From: CAMAVH01 sp964628235
Lineage (GTDB): Bacteria > Pseudomonadota > Alphaproteobacteria > SMXQ01
Length of the DNA stretch: 64,000 bases
Assembly (NCBI GenBank): GCA_964628235.1
Contig: CAZVLU010000006.1
Span: 37,890-101,889, forward strand
Direction: 5' to 3'
The notes under the pieces were generated by a model that saw only the letters and a list, made by a program, of their open reading frames with translations, was not told the origin of the DNA and searched no databases. The stretch's first letter is position 1. Each line of letters starts with the position of its first letter. The position numbers were made by a program, and so were the translations under genes. Positions 17,341 through 25,705 of the stretch are shown piece after piece.

Positions 17341-18291
17341 ATGGAATACATCAGCGATCTGCGCGCCTTTCTCAAGGTCGTGGAAAAACAGAACTTCAGC
17401 GGCGCGGCCGCGGCGCTCGGCATGTCGCAATCGGCGGTGAGCAAGCGCATCTCGCGGCTGGAAAGCAGCCTCGGCGTGCAATTGCTCAAGCGCTCGACGC
17501 GCCATCTCGCGGTCACCGAAGCCGGCGCCGAATTCCACGCCCATGCCGAACGCATCCTGATCGCCCTCGACGAAGCGCAGCGTTCGACCACCGCCGCGCA
17601 AGCCACGCTCAGCGGCCGCCTGCGCGTTCATTCCACGCTCGGCCTCGGCCAGAGCCTGATGGCCCCGGCGGTCGCCGAATTCATCGCCCGGCATCCCGAT
17701 GTCGGCGTCGATCTGGTGCTGGCGCCCTCGAGCGCGATCAACTTGATCCAGCAGGACGTCGACGTCACCATCCGCCTATCGAACGAACGCGAAGCGCTGC
17801 AGCACAGCAGCAGCGTTGATCGCCGCATTATCGGCGCAGTGCGCTATCTGATCTGCGCCGCGCCGAGCTATTTCGCCCGCGCCGGCCTGCCCATGACGCC
17901 GCAGGACTTGGCCGAGCACAATTGCCTAATTCTCGCGATTCCGCCGTCGGCCGATCTGTGGCATTTCACCGGCCCCAAGGGCACCTATACGGTGCGGGTC
18001 GCCGGCAATTACAGCAGCAACAGCGGCGCCGCGCTCTATGACGCGCTGATCCAGGGCAACGGCGTCGCGCAGATTCTCGAGTATGCCGCCGCCGACGACC
18101 TCGCCCAGGGCCGGCTGCAGACCATCTTCGCCGACACGACACGCGCCAAACGATTCATTCTCGCCTATTACCCGCGCTCGGCGACGGTGCCCAAGCGGAT
18201 CGAGCTATTTCTCGATTTCCTCACCGACTATCTTGAGCGCAAGCTCGGCGCGCCGGCCTTGGCGCACAACGGCAAGAGCGGCCGCGTTTAG
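17341..18291 (+). CDS. LysR-family transcriptional regulator
   Basis: This 316-residue LysR regulator has an N-terminal winged helix-turn-helix (about 1-60, containing NFSGAAAALGMSQSAVSKRISRLE) and a periplasmic-binding-like effector domain (about 90-300). It is divergent from the binding-protein/cupin operon and upstream of the Rieske oxygenase. A related palindrome occurs before itself and before the Rieske gene. The likely regulon is the transporter plus the oxygenase; the inducer is unknown. Confidence 0.92.
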   Translation: MEYISDLRAFLKVVEKQNFSGAAAALGMSQSAVSKRISRLESSLGVQLLKRSTRHLAVTEAGAEFHAHAERILIALDEAQRSTTAAQATLSGRLRVHSTLGLGQSLMAPAVAEFIARHPDVGVDLVLAPSSAINLIQQDVDVTIRLSNEREALQHSSSVDRRIIGAVRYLICAAPSYFARAGLPMTPQDLAEHNCLILAIPPSADLWHFTGPKGTYTVRVAGNYSSNSGAALYDALIQGNGVAQILEYAAADDLAQGRLQTIFADTTRAKRFILAYYPRSATVPKRIELFLDFLTDYLERKLGAPALAHNGKSGRV

Positions 18292-18308
18292 CCGTCTCGG
18301 CCTAGACG

Positions 18309-18323
18309 GAATAAGTATTATTC
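18309..18323. promoter_or_regulatory. Predicted LysR operator 2
   Basis: GAATAAGTATTATTC is a near-perfect palindrome (arms GAATAA and TTATTC, 3-base spacer), 18 bases after the LysR stop and 134 bases before the Rieske start. It is closely related to the site at 17298-17312. Confidence 0.5.
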
Positions 18324-18456
18324 ATTCTTCGCGGTTTACGCCTCTGGCCGACGCTCCTAGTCTCGCGCCAATAGCGATTAAAAAATGCGCCCGCCAACGA
18401 GGCGCCAAGACAGAAAAAACGCGCGGCATCGCCGCCGTACAGGGAGAGAGAGCGCC

Positions 18457-19614
18457 ATGACGCCGCAGGAAAACGAGTTGCTGACCCGCATCGGACCGGG
18501 CACCCGCATGGGCAACGTGATGCGCCGCTACTGGTGGCCGGTCGGCTATAGCCAGGACACCGGCAGCATCCCCAAGCCGGTGCGCGTGCTCGGCGAGGAC
18601 CTGATCCTGTTCCGCGCCGGCAACGGCACCGTCGGCCTGGTCGCCCAGTCCTGCGCCCACCGCCTCGCCTCGCTCGAGTTCGGCCGCGTCGAGCAGAACG
18701 GCATCCGCTGCTGCTATCACGGCTGGCTCTACGACACGAAGGGCCAGTGCACCGAGATGCCCTGCGAGCCGGCGGACAACAAGCTGTGCCAGGACGTCAA
18801 GATCGCCGCTTACAAAACCCAGGAGATGGGCGGCCTGGTCTTCGCCTACATGGGTCCCGAGCCGGCGCCGCTGCTGCCGAACTACGACCTGCTGGTGCGC
18901 GACGACCTCGACCGCCAGCTCAGCTCGGCCGTCGAGCATTGCAACTGGCTGCAGCGCGCCGAGAACGGCGTCGACAAGTACCACAGCATGGCGCTGCACG
19001 CGCCGGTCTATCCGACTATCGCGCTCAAGCGCCCCGACACTGTGATCTGGGACCAGAAATGGTATGGCTTTCGCATGAGCGCGAAATACCCGGGCAAGAC
19101 AGAGAACGTCAGCCACCATATCTTCCCGTCGCACACGCGGCGCTACGGCGCGCGCGTCGGCGAGCGTCCGTCGCACTATCTGCATCTGCGCGTGCCGGTC
19201 GACGATGTCGACACCATCACCTATTTCGTGCGCGCCCAGGAGACCGAGGGCGGCAGGCGCGGCGTCGAGACCGTGAAGGGCCATGAGAACCGCGAGCGCG
19301 GCGTTTATGATCGCGTCGAGGACGGCTGGTGGCGCCTGACCTCGCACGAGCAGGACCGCGCGGCGCAGGAAAGCCAAGGCCTCATCACCGATCGCACCAA
19401 GGAATTCCTCGCCACGTCGGATCGCGGCATCGTCATGCTGCGCAAGCTGTTGCTGGACTCGATCGACGCCATCGAAGCCGGCGAGGACCCGTTCGGCCTG
19501 CTGCGCGACTCCAGCCAGAACCAGATCGTCAGCTTCGACGCGCAAAAGAACTTCGCCGACACCGACAAGGACTTCTCGGGTCAAAAGGCCGATCCGTCGC
19601 GCGAGCTGGTCTGA
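18457..19614 (+). CDS. Rieske non-haem iron oxygenase, alpha subunit
   Basis: This 385-residue aromatic-ring-hydroxylating-type oxygenase resembles the phthalate 4,5-dioxygenase/demethylase branch. The Rieske cluster ligands are C66, H68, C85 and H88. The mononuclear iron site is D173, H176 and H181 (NGVDKYHSMALH), with a C-terminal acidic third ligand likely in the DPFGLLRDS region. The ATG at 18457 follows gggagagag. No ferredoxin or reductase partner is encoded nearby, so electrons must come from elsewhere. The transporter permease follows after 38 bases. Substrate is unknown, but probably an aromatic or heterocyclic compound. Confidence 0.9.
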   Translation: MTPQENELLTRIGPGTRMGNVMRRYWWPVGYSQDTGSIPKPVRVLGEDLILFRAGNGTVGLVAQSCAHRLASLEFGRVEQNGIRCCYHGWLYDTKGQCTEMPCEPADNKLCQDVKIAAYKTQEMGGLVFAYMGPEPAPLLPNYDLLVRDDLDRQLSSAVEHCNWLQRAENGVDKYHSMALHAPVYPTIALKRPDTVIWDQKWYGFRMSAKYPGKTENVSHHIFPSHTRRYGARVGERPSHYLHLRVPVDDVDTITYFVRAQETEGGRRGVETVKGHENRERGVYDRVEDGWWRLTSHEQDRAAQESQGLITDRTKEFLATSDRGIVMLRKLLLDSIDAIEAGEDPFGLLRDSSQNQIVSFDAQKNFADTDKDFSGQKADPSRELV

Positions 19615-19652
19615 CGGACGGTTCGCCCGGGTAGCCCCGAAATGCGCGCGCG

Positions 19653-21431
19653 ATGACTGCGGATAGCGCCCGTCCCGCCGATTGGCCGGACGCTTCCGAC
19701 GCGCGCCCGTTGCGCCGCCGCCGCGTCAATCTTTGGCCGTGGATCCTGCTGTTCCTGGTGGCGGCGGCGGTCTTTCTGCCGCTGGTCTTCCTCGTTCTCG
19801 GCAGCTTCTCGACTGCGACGATGCCCGGCGCCTTCTCCTTCGCCACGCTCGGCATGCAGAACCATATCCGCGTGTGGACCGACCCCGGCACCGCCGCGGT
19901 GTTCTTCAACACGCTGTGGTACGTGACCGGCAGCATGGTGGTCGGCCTCGGCCTCGCCGTGCTGCTCGCCTGGCTGGTCGAGCGCACCGACATGCCGGGC
20001 AAAATCTGGATTTACGCCGCCGTGCCGATGACATTGGCGATGCCCGGCATGTTGCAAGCCATGGCCTGGGTGCTGATGCTCAGCCCGAAGATCGGATTCA
20101 TCAACCGCAACCTGATCGACTGGTTCGGGCTGACGGAAGCGCCTATCAACATCTATTCGCTCGGCGGCATGATCTTCGTCGAGGGCTTGCGGCTGGTGCC
20201 GACCGCCTTCCTGATGCTGGTCCCGCTGCTCAAAAGCATGGACCCGGCACTAGAGGAAGCTGCCGCCATGTCGGGGGCAAACGGCTTCAGCAGCCTGCGC
20301 AAGATCACGTTCCGGCTGATGCTGCCGGGCCTGGTCGCCGTCGCCATCTACCAGTTCATCACCGCCCTCGAAGTCTTCGAGGTGCCTGGCATCCTCGGCC
20401 TGCCGAGCGGCATCTACGTTTTTTCGACGAAGATCTTCGCCGCGCTCAACCCGGCCAACTTCCTGCCGAATTACGGCGAGGCCAATTCGCTCGCCCTGCT
20501 CTATCTCGTCGTCGCCATCGTCGCGACCGTCGCCTACAGCCGGGTGATCTCGAAAGCCGAGCGTTTCAGCATCGTCACGGGCAAGGGCTACCGCCCGCGC
20601 ATCCAAAAGCTCGGAGCTTGGCGCTACGCCGCCCTCGGCCTCGTCATCCTTTACCTGATGCTTTCGGTCGTGCTGCCGACCCTGGTGCTGGCCTACATCT
20701 CCTTCATGCCGGTGCTGCTGTCGCCGTCGATCGCCTCGCTGTCGCGCGCCACGCTGAACAACTACCGCGCCATATTCGAAATGGAGCAAATGCGCGTCGT
20801 GCTGTGGAACACCGGCATCATGGTGTTGATCACCTCGACGGCCACCGTCGTCGTCTCGTTCTGCATCTCGCTCGTCATCGTGCGCAGCAAGTTCTGGGGC
20901 CGCAAGCTGCTCGACCAGCTCGTGTTCCTGCCGCATGCCATCCCTGGCATCGTCATCGGCCTAGCGATGCTCTGGCTGTTCCTGAAGGTCGACAAGCTCG
21001 GCATCCCCTTGTTCGGCACCATCTGGTCGGTCTGCATCGTCTTCGTCATCGGCTTCATGTCGTACGGCACGCGGGCGATGAACGCCGCCATTCTGCAAAT
21101 CCACAAGGATCTCGAAGAAGCGGCGCAAATCAGCGGCGCGCCGCAATGGCGCGTCATGTGGCGCATCTTCGTGCCGCTGCTGCTGCCGGCCTTCGTCGCC
21201 ATCTGGATCTGGACCGCGCTGCACGCCGTGCGCATGGCCGGCCAGCCCCTGATCATGACGGAGGGCGAGCAGAACGAGCTGCTGGCGGTGACAATCTGGA
21301 ATTTGTGGGGCGAAGGCGACGCGGTGGTGGTCGGCGCCATCGGCACGCTGATGATTATCGCGCTTCTGCTGCTGACGCTGCTGCTGCGCATCTTCACGAT
21401 CAAGCGCGGCCCGCGCCAGCAAGCCGCCTGA
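19653..21431 (+). CDS. Fused two-domain ABC transporter permease
   Basis: This 592-residue membrane protein contains two binding-protein-dependent permease domains in one chain, as in FbpB/ThiP-type iron and thiamine transporters. Two EAA-type loops lie near residues 200 (LEEAAAMSGANG) and 487 (LEEAAQISGAPQW). The polar N-terminus (1-25) precedes the first membrane segment. It probably takes solute from the binding protein encoded at 16014-17195. The ATPase needed for transport is absent from the cluster. Confidence 0.9.
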   Translation: MTADSARPADWPDASDARPLRRRRVNLWPWILLFLVAAAVFLPLVFLVLGSFSTATMPGAFSFATLGMQNHIRVWTDPGTAAVFFNTLWYVTGSMVVGLGLAVLLAWLVERTDMPGKIWIYAAVPMTLAMPGMLQAMAWVLMLSPKIGFINRNLIDWFGLTEAPINIYSLGGMIFVEGLRLVPTAFLMLVPLLKSMDPALEEAAAMSGANGFSSLRKITFRLMLPGLVAVAIYQFITALEVFEVPGILGLPSGIYVFSTKIFAALNPANFLPNYGEANSLALLYLVVAIVATVAYSRVISKAERFSIVTGKGYRPRIQKLGAWRYAALGLVILYLMLSVVLPTLVLAYISFMPVLLSPSIASLSRATLNNYRAIFEMEQMRVVLWNTGIMVLITSTATVVVSFCISLVIVRSKFWGRKLLDQLVFLPHAIPGIVIGLAMLWLFLKVDKLGIPLFGTIWSVCIVFVIGFMSYGTRAMNAAILQIHKDLEEAAQISGAPQWRVMWRIFVPLLLPAFVAIWIWTALHAVRMAGQPLIMTEGEQNELLAVTIWNLWGEGDAVVVGAIGTLMIIALLLLTLLLRIFTIKRGPRQQAA

Positions 21432-21437
21432 GCCGCC

Positions 21438-22268
21438 TTAGCCGGTCTGCAGCGCCGCCGTCAACGCGGCGCTTTCGCGCAGCAGAGTCTCGCGGCAGGC
21501 GGTTTCCGCCGCCTCGCTCATGCGGTTCTGCGGCGCCGAGACATGCAGCGCGGCGACGACCGTGCCGGCGCCGTCGCGCACCGGCACGGCGATGGCCGCC
21601 GTCTGCGAGGCGCTGAGGGTGAACTCGCCGAAGGTGCGGGCGTAACCTTGGGCGCGCACTTGCGCGGCGCGTTCGCGCACGGCCTCGGCCGTCGTCAGCG
21701 TCGCCGGGTTATAGGCGACCAATTCGGTGCGCGCGAGATAGGCGTCGATCTCCGCAGCGCTCATCGCGGCGAGAAAGATCTGGCTGGCGGCGCCCGTATA
21801 AAGCGGCGCGCGCACGCCGAGCTGCAAGATCTGGCCGATGGCCTGGCCGCCGTCGATGCTGTCGACGTTGATGCGGTGATCGCCGTCGCGCAAGGACAGG
21901 ATCACCGTCTCGTTCACGACATCGCGCACCGCGCGCATGAAGGGGCGCGCCACGCTGCGCAGATCGAGCCCGCGCAACAGGCTGTCGGCATGGCGCAGCG
22001 CCGCGAAGCCGAGCGTATAGATGGCGGTCGCCGGGTTGTAGGCGAGCCAGCCCTGCTCGACCAGCGTCGTGAGAATGCGAAAGACCGTGGCCTTCGGCAG
22101 CGCGAGCCGCGCGCAAAGCTGCGGCAGCGACAATTCGGCGCTGTCGCGCCCGAAGCAAGCCATGATGCGCGCGGCGCGGTCGACGACGCGCACCAGCTTC
22201 GCCCCGCTGGCCTGTTCTACGGATTTGGCGGCGGCAGGCGCGCGCGCGGCTTGGATCGGCGCGCTCAT
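21438..22268 (-). CDS. IclR-family regulator (downstream of two)
   Basis: This 276-residue IclR regulator has a winged helix-turn-helix (about 25-85, with LPQLCARLALPKATVFRILTTL) and an effector domain (about 100-270, including VNETVILSLRDGDHRINVDS). The start ATG at 22268 overlaps the stop of the upstream IclR gene by four bases, giving a translationally coupled pair. Both share the DVVNETVILSLR-type segment, so they look like an ancient tandem duplication. The N-terminal 20 residues are Ala/Pro-rich. Confidence 0.9.
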   Translation of the reverse strand: MSAPIQAARAPAAAKSVEQASGAKLVRVVDRAARIMACFGRDSAELSLPQLCARLALPKATVFRILTTLVEQGWLAYNPATAIYTLGFAALRHADSLLRGLDLRSVARPFMRAVRDVVNETVILSLRDGDHRINVDSIDGGQAIGQILQLGVRAPLYTGAASQIFLAAMSAAEIDAYLARTELVAYNPATLTTAEAVRERAAQVRAQGYARTFGEFTLSASQTAAIAVPVRDGAGTVVAALHVSAPQNRMSEAAETACRETLLRESAALTAALQTG

Positions 22269-23071
22269 GGCGCGTAACCCAGATTGCGCGACAGCTTGGC
22301 AGCGCCATCCATCGTCAGGGCTGCGCAACGGTCGCTCAGGTCTGGCGTGAAGCGGTCGGTCGGGCAGGAGACCGTCAAGGTGGCGATGATTTCGCCGGAA
22401 TAATTGCGCACCGGCGCGGCGACGGCGGCGGTATGGACATTGACCTTGCCGGCGACGACGGAATAGCCGTCGCGTCGCGCCGCGGCGACCGCGTTCATAA
22501 TGTCCGGCCAACCGGCCGCGCCGTCGCCGGAGACCTCGGGATGACGCGCGCGATAGGCGGCAAGCTCCGTCTCCGACAGGCCGGACATCAGCACCATGCC
22601 GGCGGCGCCGACATGCAGCGGCCCTTCGTGGCCGGGCTGCGTGATGCGGCGGATCGGCTGGGTGCTTTCGACGTAATCGAGGTGCACGCGGCGATCGCCG
22701 ATGCGCAACGAGAGGATCACCGTCTCGTTCACCGCGTCGCGGATCGCGCGCATGATCGGCACGGCGCTGCTGCGAATGTCGAACTGGTTGCGCCGCACGT
22801 CGGCGAAGCGCAGCCAGGCGAAGCCGAGACGGTAGAAGCCGTCGCCGTCGTCGATCAAGAGGTCGTGCGCGGCCAACGTGTCGAGGATGCCGCGCAGGGT
22901 CAAACGCGGCACGCCGCTGCGCTCGGCAAGCTCGGCGAGACTCTGGCGCGGCCTGGCGCGATCGAACAACGCCAACACGCGCGCGGCGCGCGTCACCGCT
23001 TCGACGGCATAGCGGTTCTCCGCCGACGGGAATGAGAACGACTGCGGTAAGTCTAGAGCGGGATTGGCCAC
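22265..23071 (-). CDS. IclR-family regulator (upstream of two)
   Basis: This 268-residue IclR regulator has a helix-turn-helix at about 20-80 (LAELAERSGVPRLTLRGILDTLA) and an effector domain with AVNETVILSLRIGDRRVHLDY. It is the first gene of a two-IclR operon, divergent from the TauD-like dioxygenase across a 145-base, partly AT-rich gap. That gap holds an inverted pair of ATWATGAAACG motifs. The divergent layout suggests it controls the dioxygenase operon and its own expression. Confidence 0.9.
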   Translation of the reverse strand: MANPALDLPQSFSFPSAENRYAVEAVTRAARVLALFDRARPRQSLAELAERSGVPRLTLRGILDTLAAHDLLIDDGDGFYRLGFAWLRFADVRRNQFDIRSSAVPIMRAIRDAVNETVILSLRIGDRRVHLDYVESTQPIRRITQPGHEGPLHVGAAGMVLMSGLSETELAAYRARHPEVSGDGAAGWPDIMNAVAAARRDGYSVVAGKVNVHTAAVAAPVRNYSGEIIATLTVSCPTDRFTPDLSDRCAALTMDGAAKLSRNLGYAP

Positions 23072-23088
23072 GGCGTTGTCCGCGTGAG

Positions 23089-23184
23089 ATTATGAAACGG
23101 GCGAGGGTTCAGGGGAGCGCTTGACGCCCCCTTCCCCGCTTTATATCATCACGCTTAAGAAAAAACGAGACATCGTTTCATTAT
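23089..23184. promoter_or_regulatory. Divergent IclR/TauD control region with inverted motifs
   Basis: ATTATGAAACG (23089-23099) and CGTTTCATTAT (23174-23184) form a 10-of-11 inverted pair 74 bases apart. A perfect 10-bp palindrome ATTTATAAAT (23183-23192) follows in an AT-rich tract, likely the TauD promoter. One exact copy of ATAATGAAACG also lies before the second E1 alpha gene. IclR binding is inference. Confidence 0.4.
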
Positions 23185-23216
23185 TTATAAATTCATGTTT
23201 TCGAGGGAGAACCGCC

Positions 23217-24110
23217 ATGGCCTCTGTCATTGAGAAAATGGGTTTGGAGACCATGAAGATCACGCCGCTCTCTGCCGCCTGCGGCGCGGAGATCACCGGC
23301 GTCGATCTGACCCAAGACTTGTCGCCGGAAATCGTGGCCGCCATCCGCCAAGCCTGGAACGACCATATCGTGCTGGTCTTCCGTGGCCAGAAAATCACCC
23401 AGGAGCAGCAGCTGCGTTTCGCCAGCTATTTCGGCAGCCTCGGCAGGCGCAAGAACGCGCTGTTCAATCCGGAACTGCAGAAGCTCAACCACGGCACGCA
23501 GCAGACCGACCCCAATGTGCTGCTGGTCAGCAACATTAAGGAAAACGGCGAGCCGATCGGCGCCTTCGGCGAGGGCGAGATGTGGTTTCACATCGATTCC
23601 GGCTATGCGCAGAATCCTTACAACTACACCTTCCTCTATGCGCTCGAACTGCCCTCGACCGGCGGCAATACCCTGTTCTCCAACATGTACATGGCCTACG
23701 ACGCCCTGCCGCAAGAGTTGAAGGACCGTTACGCCGGCAAGAAGGCGCTACATATCCACGAATATAAACGCTCGGAAAAGGTCGAGATCGGCACCGACCT
23801 CAGCAAGGCGCCGCACTATTTCCATCCGGTGTTCTCGACCCACGCCGAGACCGGCCGCAAGTCGCTATTCGTCGATCGCCTGATGACGGCCCGCCTCGAA
23901 GGCTTCACCAAGGAAGAGAACGAGGTCTATCTCGAAGAGCTCTACGAGATCGGCGAGCGCCCCGAATTCATTTACGAGCATAAGTGGAAGCTCGACGACT
24001 TCGTCATGTGGGACAACCGCTGCGCCATCCATGCGCGCACCTGGTTCCCGCCGGAAGAGCGCCGTCTGCTGCGCCGCTGCGCCATCGAGGGAGCGCCGAT
24101 CCATGAATAA
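23217..24110 (+). CDS. TauD/TfdA-family Fe(II)/2-oxoglutarate dioxygenase
   Basis: This 297-residue dioxygenase uses Fe(II) and 2-oxoglutarate. Its iron ligands are H125 and D127 (WFHIDSGY) and H272 (WDNRCAIHARTWF), with R283 or R287 placed to bind 2-oxoglutarate. Relatives cleave taurine, 2,4-D or other sulfonates and ethers; the substrate here is unknown. The ATG at 23217 follows gagggaga. The stop overlaps the start of the next gene by eight bases, so the two proteins are made together. Two divergent IclR genes probably regulate it. Confidence 0.9.
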   Translation: MASVIEKMGLETMKITPLSAACGAEITGVDLTQDLSPEIVAAIRQAWNDHIVLVFRGQKITQEQQLRFASYFGSLGRRKNALFNPELQKLNHGTQQTDPNVLLVSNIKENGEPIGAFGEGEMWFHIDSGYAQNPYNYTFLYALELPSTGGNTLFSNMYMAYDALPQELKDRYAGKKALHIHEYKRSEKVEIGTDLSKAPHYFHPVFSTHAETGRKSLFVDRLMTARLEGFTKEENEVYLEELYEIGERPEFIYEHKWKLDDFVMWDNRCAIHARTWFPPEERRLLRRCAIEGAPIHE

Positions 24111-24720
24111 GGTCACCGCTCCGGAGAAGAGCGCCGCGCAACGCCTGCCGGTATTCCAGCGCTTTATCGACGACTTGCGCGCGCTGTGGGCCGCCGAGAG
24201 CGACACCCAAACGCGCATGGAAAAGGCCAAGCCCCTATTGGAAAAGCTCGTCATGAACGACGAGCTGAAGGCGCGCTCGGCCGACTGGCCCTGCACCGAC
24301 GGCGGCAAGAACCTCCTGTTCTATGTCGACGACGAGCTGGGCTTCGCCATCAATGGCGTCGTGCGCATGCCGGGCCGCTTCGGCAGCGTGCATGACCATG
24401 CCAACGCCTGGGTGCTCTACGGCGTGCTCGACGGCACCGAATCGCTCGAACGCTTCGACCGCATCGACGACGGCAGCAAGCCCGGCTACGCCGAGGTGAG
24501 AATGTCGTCGGTGACGACCGGCTCGCAGGGCAAGGTCGATCTCGTGCCGCCTTACGACATTCACGCCGAACAGGGCGGCCCGACGCGGTCCGTCGCCGTC
24601 ATCCTGCGCAGCCAACGCCTCGGCGAAGGCACCGTGCTGCAAAAAGGCTTCGATCCCAAGACCAACACGGTGGTCGAACGCTTCGGCCCGACTCAGATTC
24701 CCTATGAATTGACCGCCTAA
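24103..24720 (+). CDS. Cysteine-dioxygenase-like cupin
   Basis: This 205-residue protein has a cysteine dioxygenase-type iron site: H97 and H99 (SVHDHANAWVLYGVLDG) and H154 (PYDIHAEQ). The HxH followed by AW, VL.G and a glutamate matches that family's first cupin motif. The true substrate may be a thiol or another small acid. The start overlaps the TauD-like gene by eight bases, suggesting successive oxidation steps, such as sulfur or side-chain removal. A bidirectional terminator lies about 155 bases downstream. Confidence 0.78.
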   Translation: MNKVTAPEKSAAQRLPVFQRFIDDLRALWAAESDTQTRMEKAKPLLEKLVMNDELKARSADWPCTDGGKNLLFYVDDELGFAINGVVRMPGRFGSVHDHANAWVLYGVLDGTESLERFDRIDDGSKPGYAEVRMSSVTTGSQGKVDLVPPYDIHAEQGGPTRSVAVILRSQRLGEGTVLQKGFDPKTNTVVERFGPTQIPYELTA

Positions 24721-24820
24721 GCGCCGCTCGGCATCCGCCGTTAAAAACGCTAACGGGCCGCTCGCGCCTGATCGAGAAGGCCAAGGAGACGGGCGCTAAG
24801 CGCAGACGATGCGCTCTCCG

Positions 24821-24849
24821 TCATGGTCGGACCTGTCCTGGCCATGACA
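24821..24849. repeat. Half-copy of the intergenic repeat
   Basis: gtcatggtcgga and tcctggccatgac flank a short centre and form one palindromic half-unit of the repeat described at 199-287. It lies in the 208-base gap between the cupin gene and petC. Confidence 0.6.
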
Positions 24850-24875
24850 AGCGAAGAGGAAAACACTTGGAACGC

Positions 24876-24906
24876 AAAACGCCCCGTCTCATCGACGGGG
24901 CGTTTT
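24876..24906. terminator. Bidirectional Rho-independent terminator
   Basis: aaaacgccccgtc (24876-24888) pairs perfectly with gacggggcgtttt (24894-24906). T-runs occur on both strands. It ends both the plus-strand cupin operon and the minus-strand petABC operon. Confidence 0.92.
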
Positions 24907-24928
24907 TTGTCGCGGATCGGTGCGGCGC

Positions 24929-25705
24929 TTAGTGCACGTCTTTCCACACCCGGCGCTTCCAGGCGAAGAACACGCCGGTCATCACCAGGAGGAACAGGAT
25001 GACCTTCACGCCGAGGCGCTTGCGCTCTTCCATCTCCGGCTCGGCGGCCCAGGTCAGGAAGGTCGTCAGGTCCTTGGCCACCTGCGGCACGGTCGCCGGC
25101 GTGTTGTCGGCGAAGGTCACGGCGCCCTCGGAGAGCGGCGCGGCCATGGCGATCATGTGGCCGGGGAAGTAGGCGTTGTAGTTCATGCCGTCGGGCACGG
25201 TCATGCCGGCGGGCGGCGGCTGATAGCCTGTCATCAGCGCGTAAATGTAGTTCGGGCCGTCGAACCGCGCCTTGGTGATGAGCGAGAGGTCGGGCGGATA
25301 GGCGCCGTTGTTGGCGGCGCGCGCCGCCTGCTCGTTAGGGAACGGCGACTTGAAACGGTCGGACGGACGGCCGGGGCGCATGACGTACTCGCCCTGGTCG
25401 TTGGGCTCCTTGTCTTGCACTTCGACCGCGGCGGCCAAGGCGCGGACCTCGGCCTCGGAGAAGCCGAGCGCGGTGAGGTTGCGGTATGCGACCAGGCGCA
25501 AGCCATGGCAGGCCGAGCAGACTTCCTTATAGACCTGGAAGCCGCGCTGCAGCGACGCGCGGTCATAGGTGCCGAGCGGGCCGGCGAAGTCCCACTTCTG
25601 CTTGGGCAGATCGATCGGACCCGAGGCAGCGAAGGCGGGCGCTGTCGCGAGCGCCGCGAGCAGGCCGAGCGCCGGCAAAAGGGCGCGACGAAGATTGATC
25701 GACAT
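24929..25705 (-). CDS. petC: Ubiquinol-cytochrome c reductase, cytochrome c1
   Basis: Cytochrome c1 passes electrons from the Rieske protein to cytochrome c in the bc1 complex. The 258-residue protein has a signal peptide (about 1-27, TAPAFAAS), the haem motif C63-SA-C66-H67 and a likely axial methionine in the PGHMIAMAAPL region. A C-terminal anchor is at about 232-250, followed by KRRVWKDVH. The ATG at 25705 overlaps the petB stop by one base (TAATG). In Bradyrhizobium, b and c1 come from one fused gene; here they are separate. Confidence 0.95.
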   Translation of the reverse strand: MSINLRRALLPALGLLAALATAPAFAASGPIDLPKQKWDFAGPLGTYDRASLQRGFQVYKEVCSACHGLRLVAYRNLTALGFSEAEVRALAAAVEVQDKEPNDQGEYVMRPGRPSDRFKSPFPNEQAARAANNGAYPPDLSLITKARFDGPNYIYALMTGYQPPPAGMTVPDGMNYNAYFPGHMIAMAAPLSEGAVTFADNTPATVPQVAKDLTTFLTWAAEPEMEERKRLGVKVILFLLVMTGVFFAWKRRVWKDVH

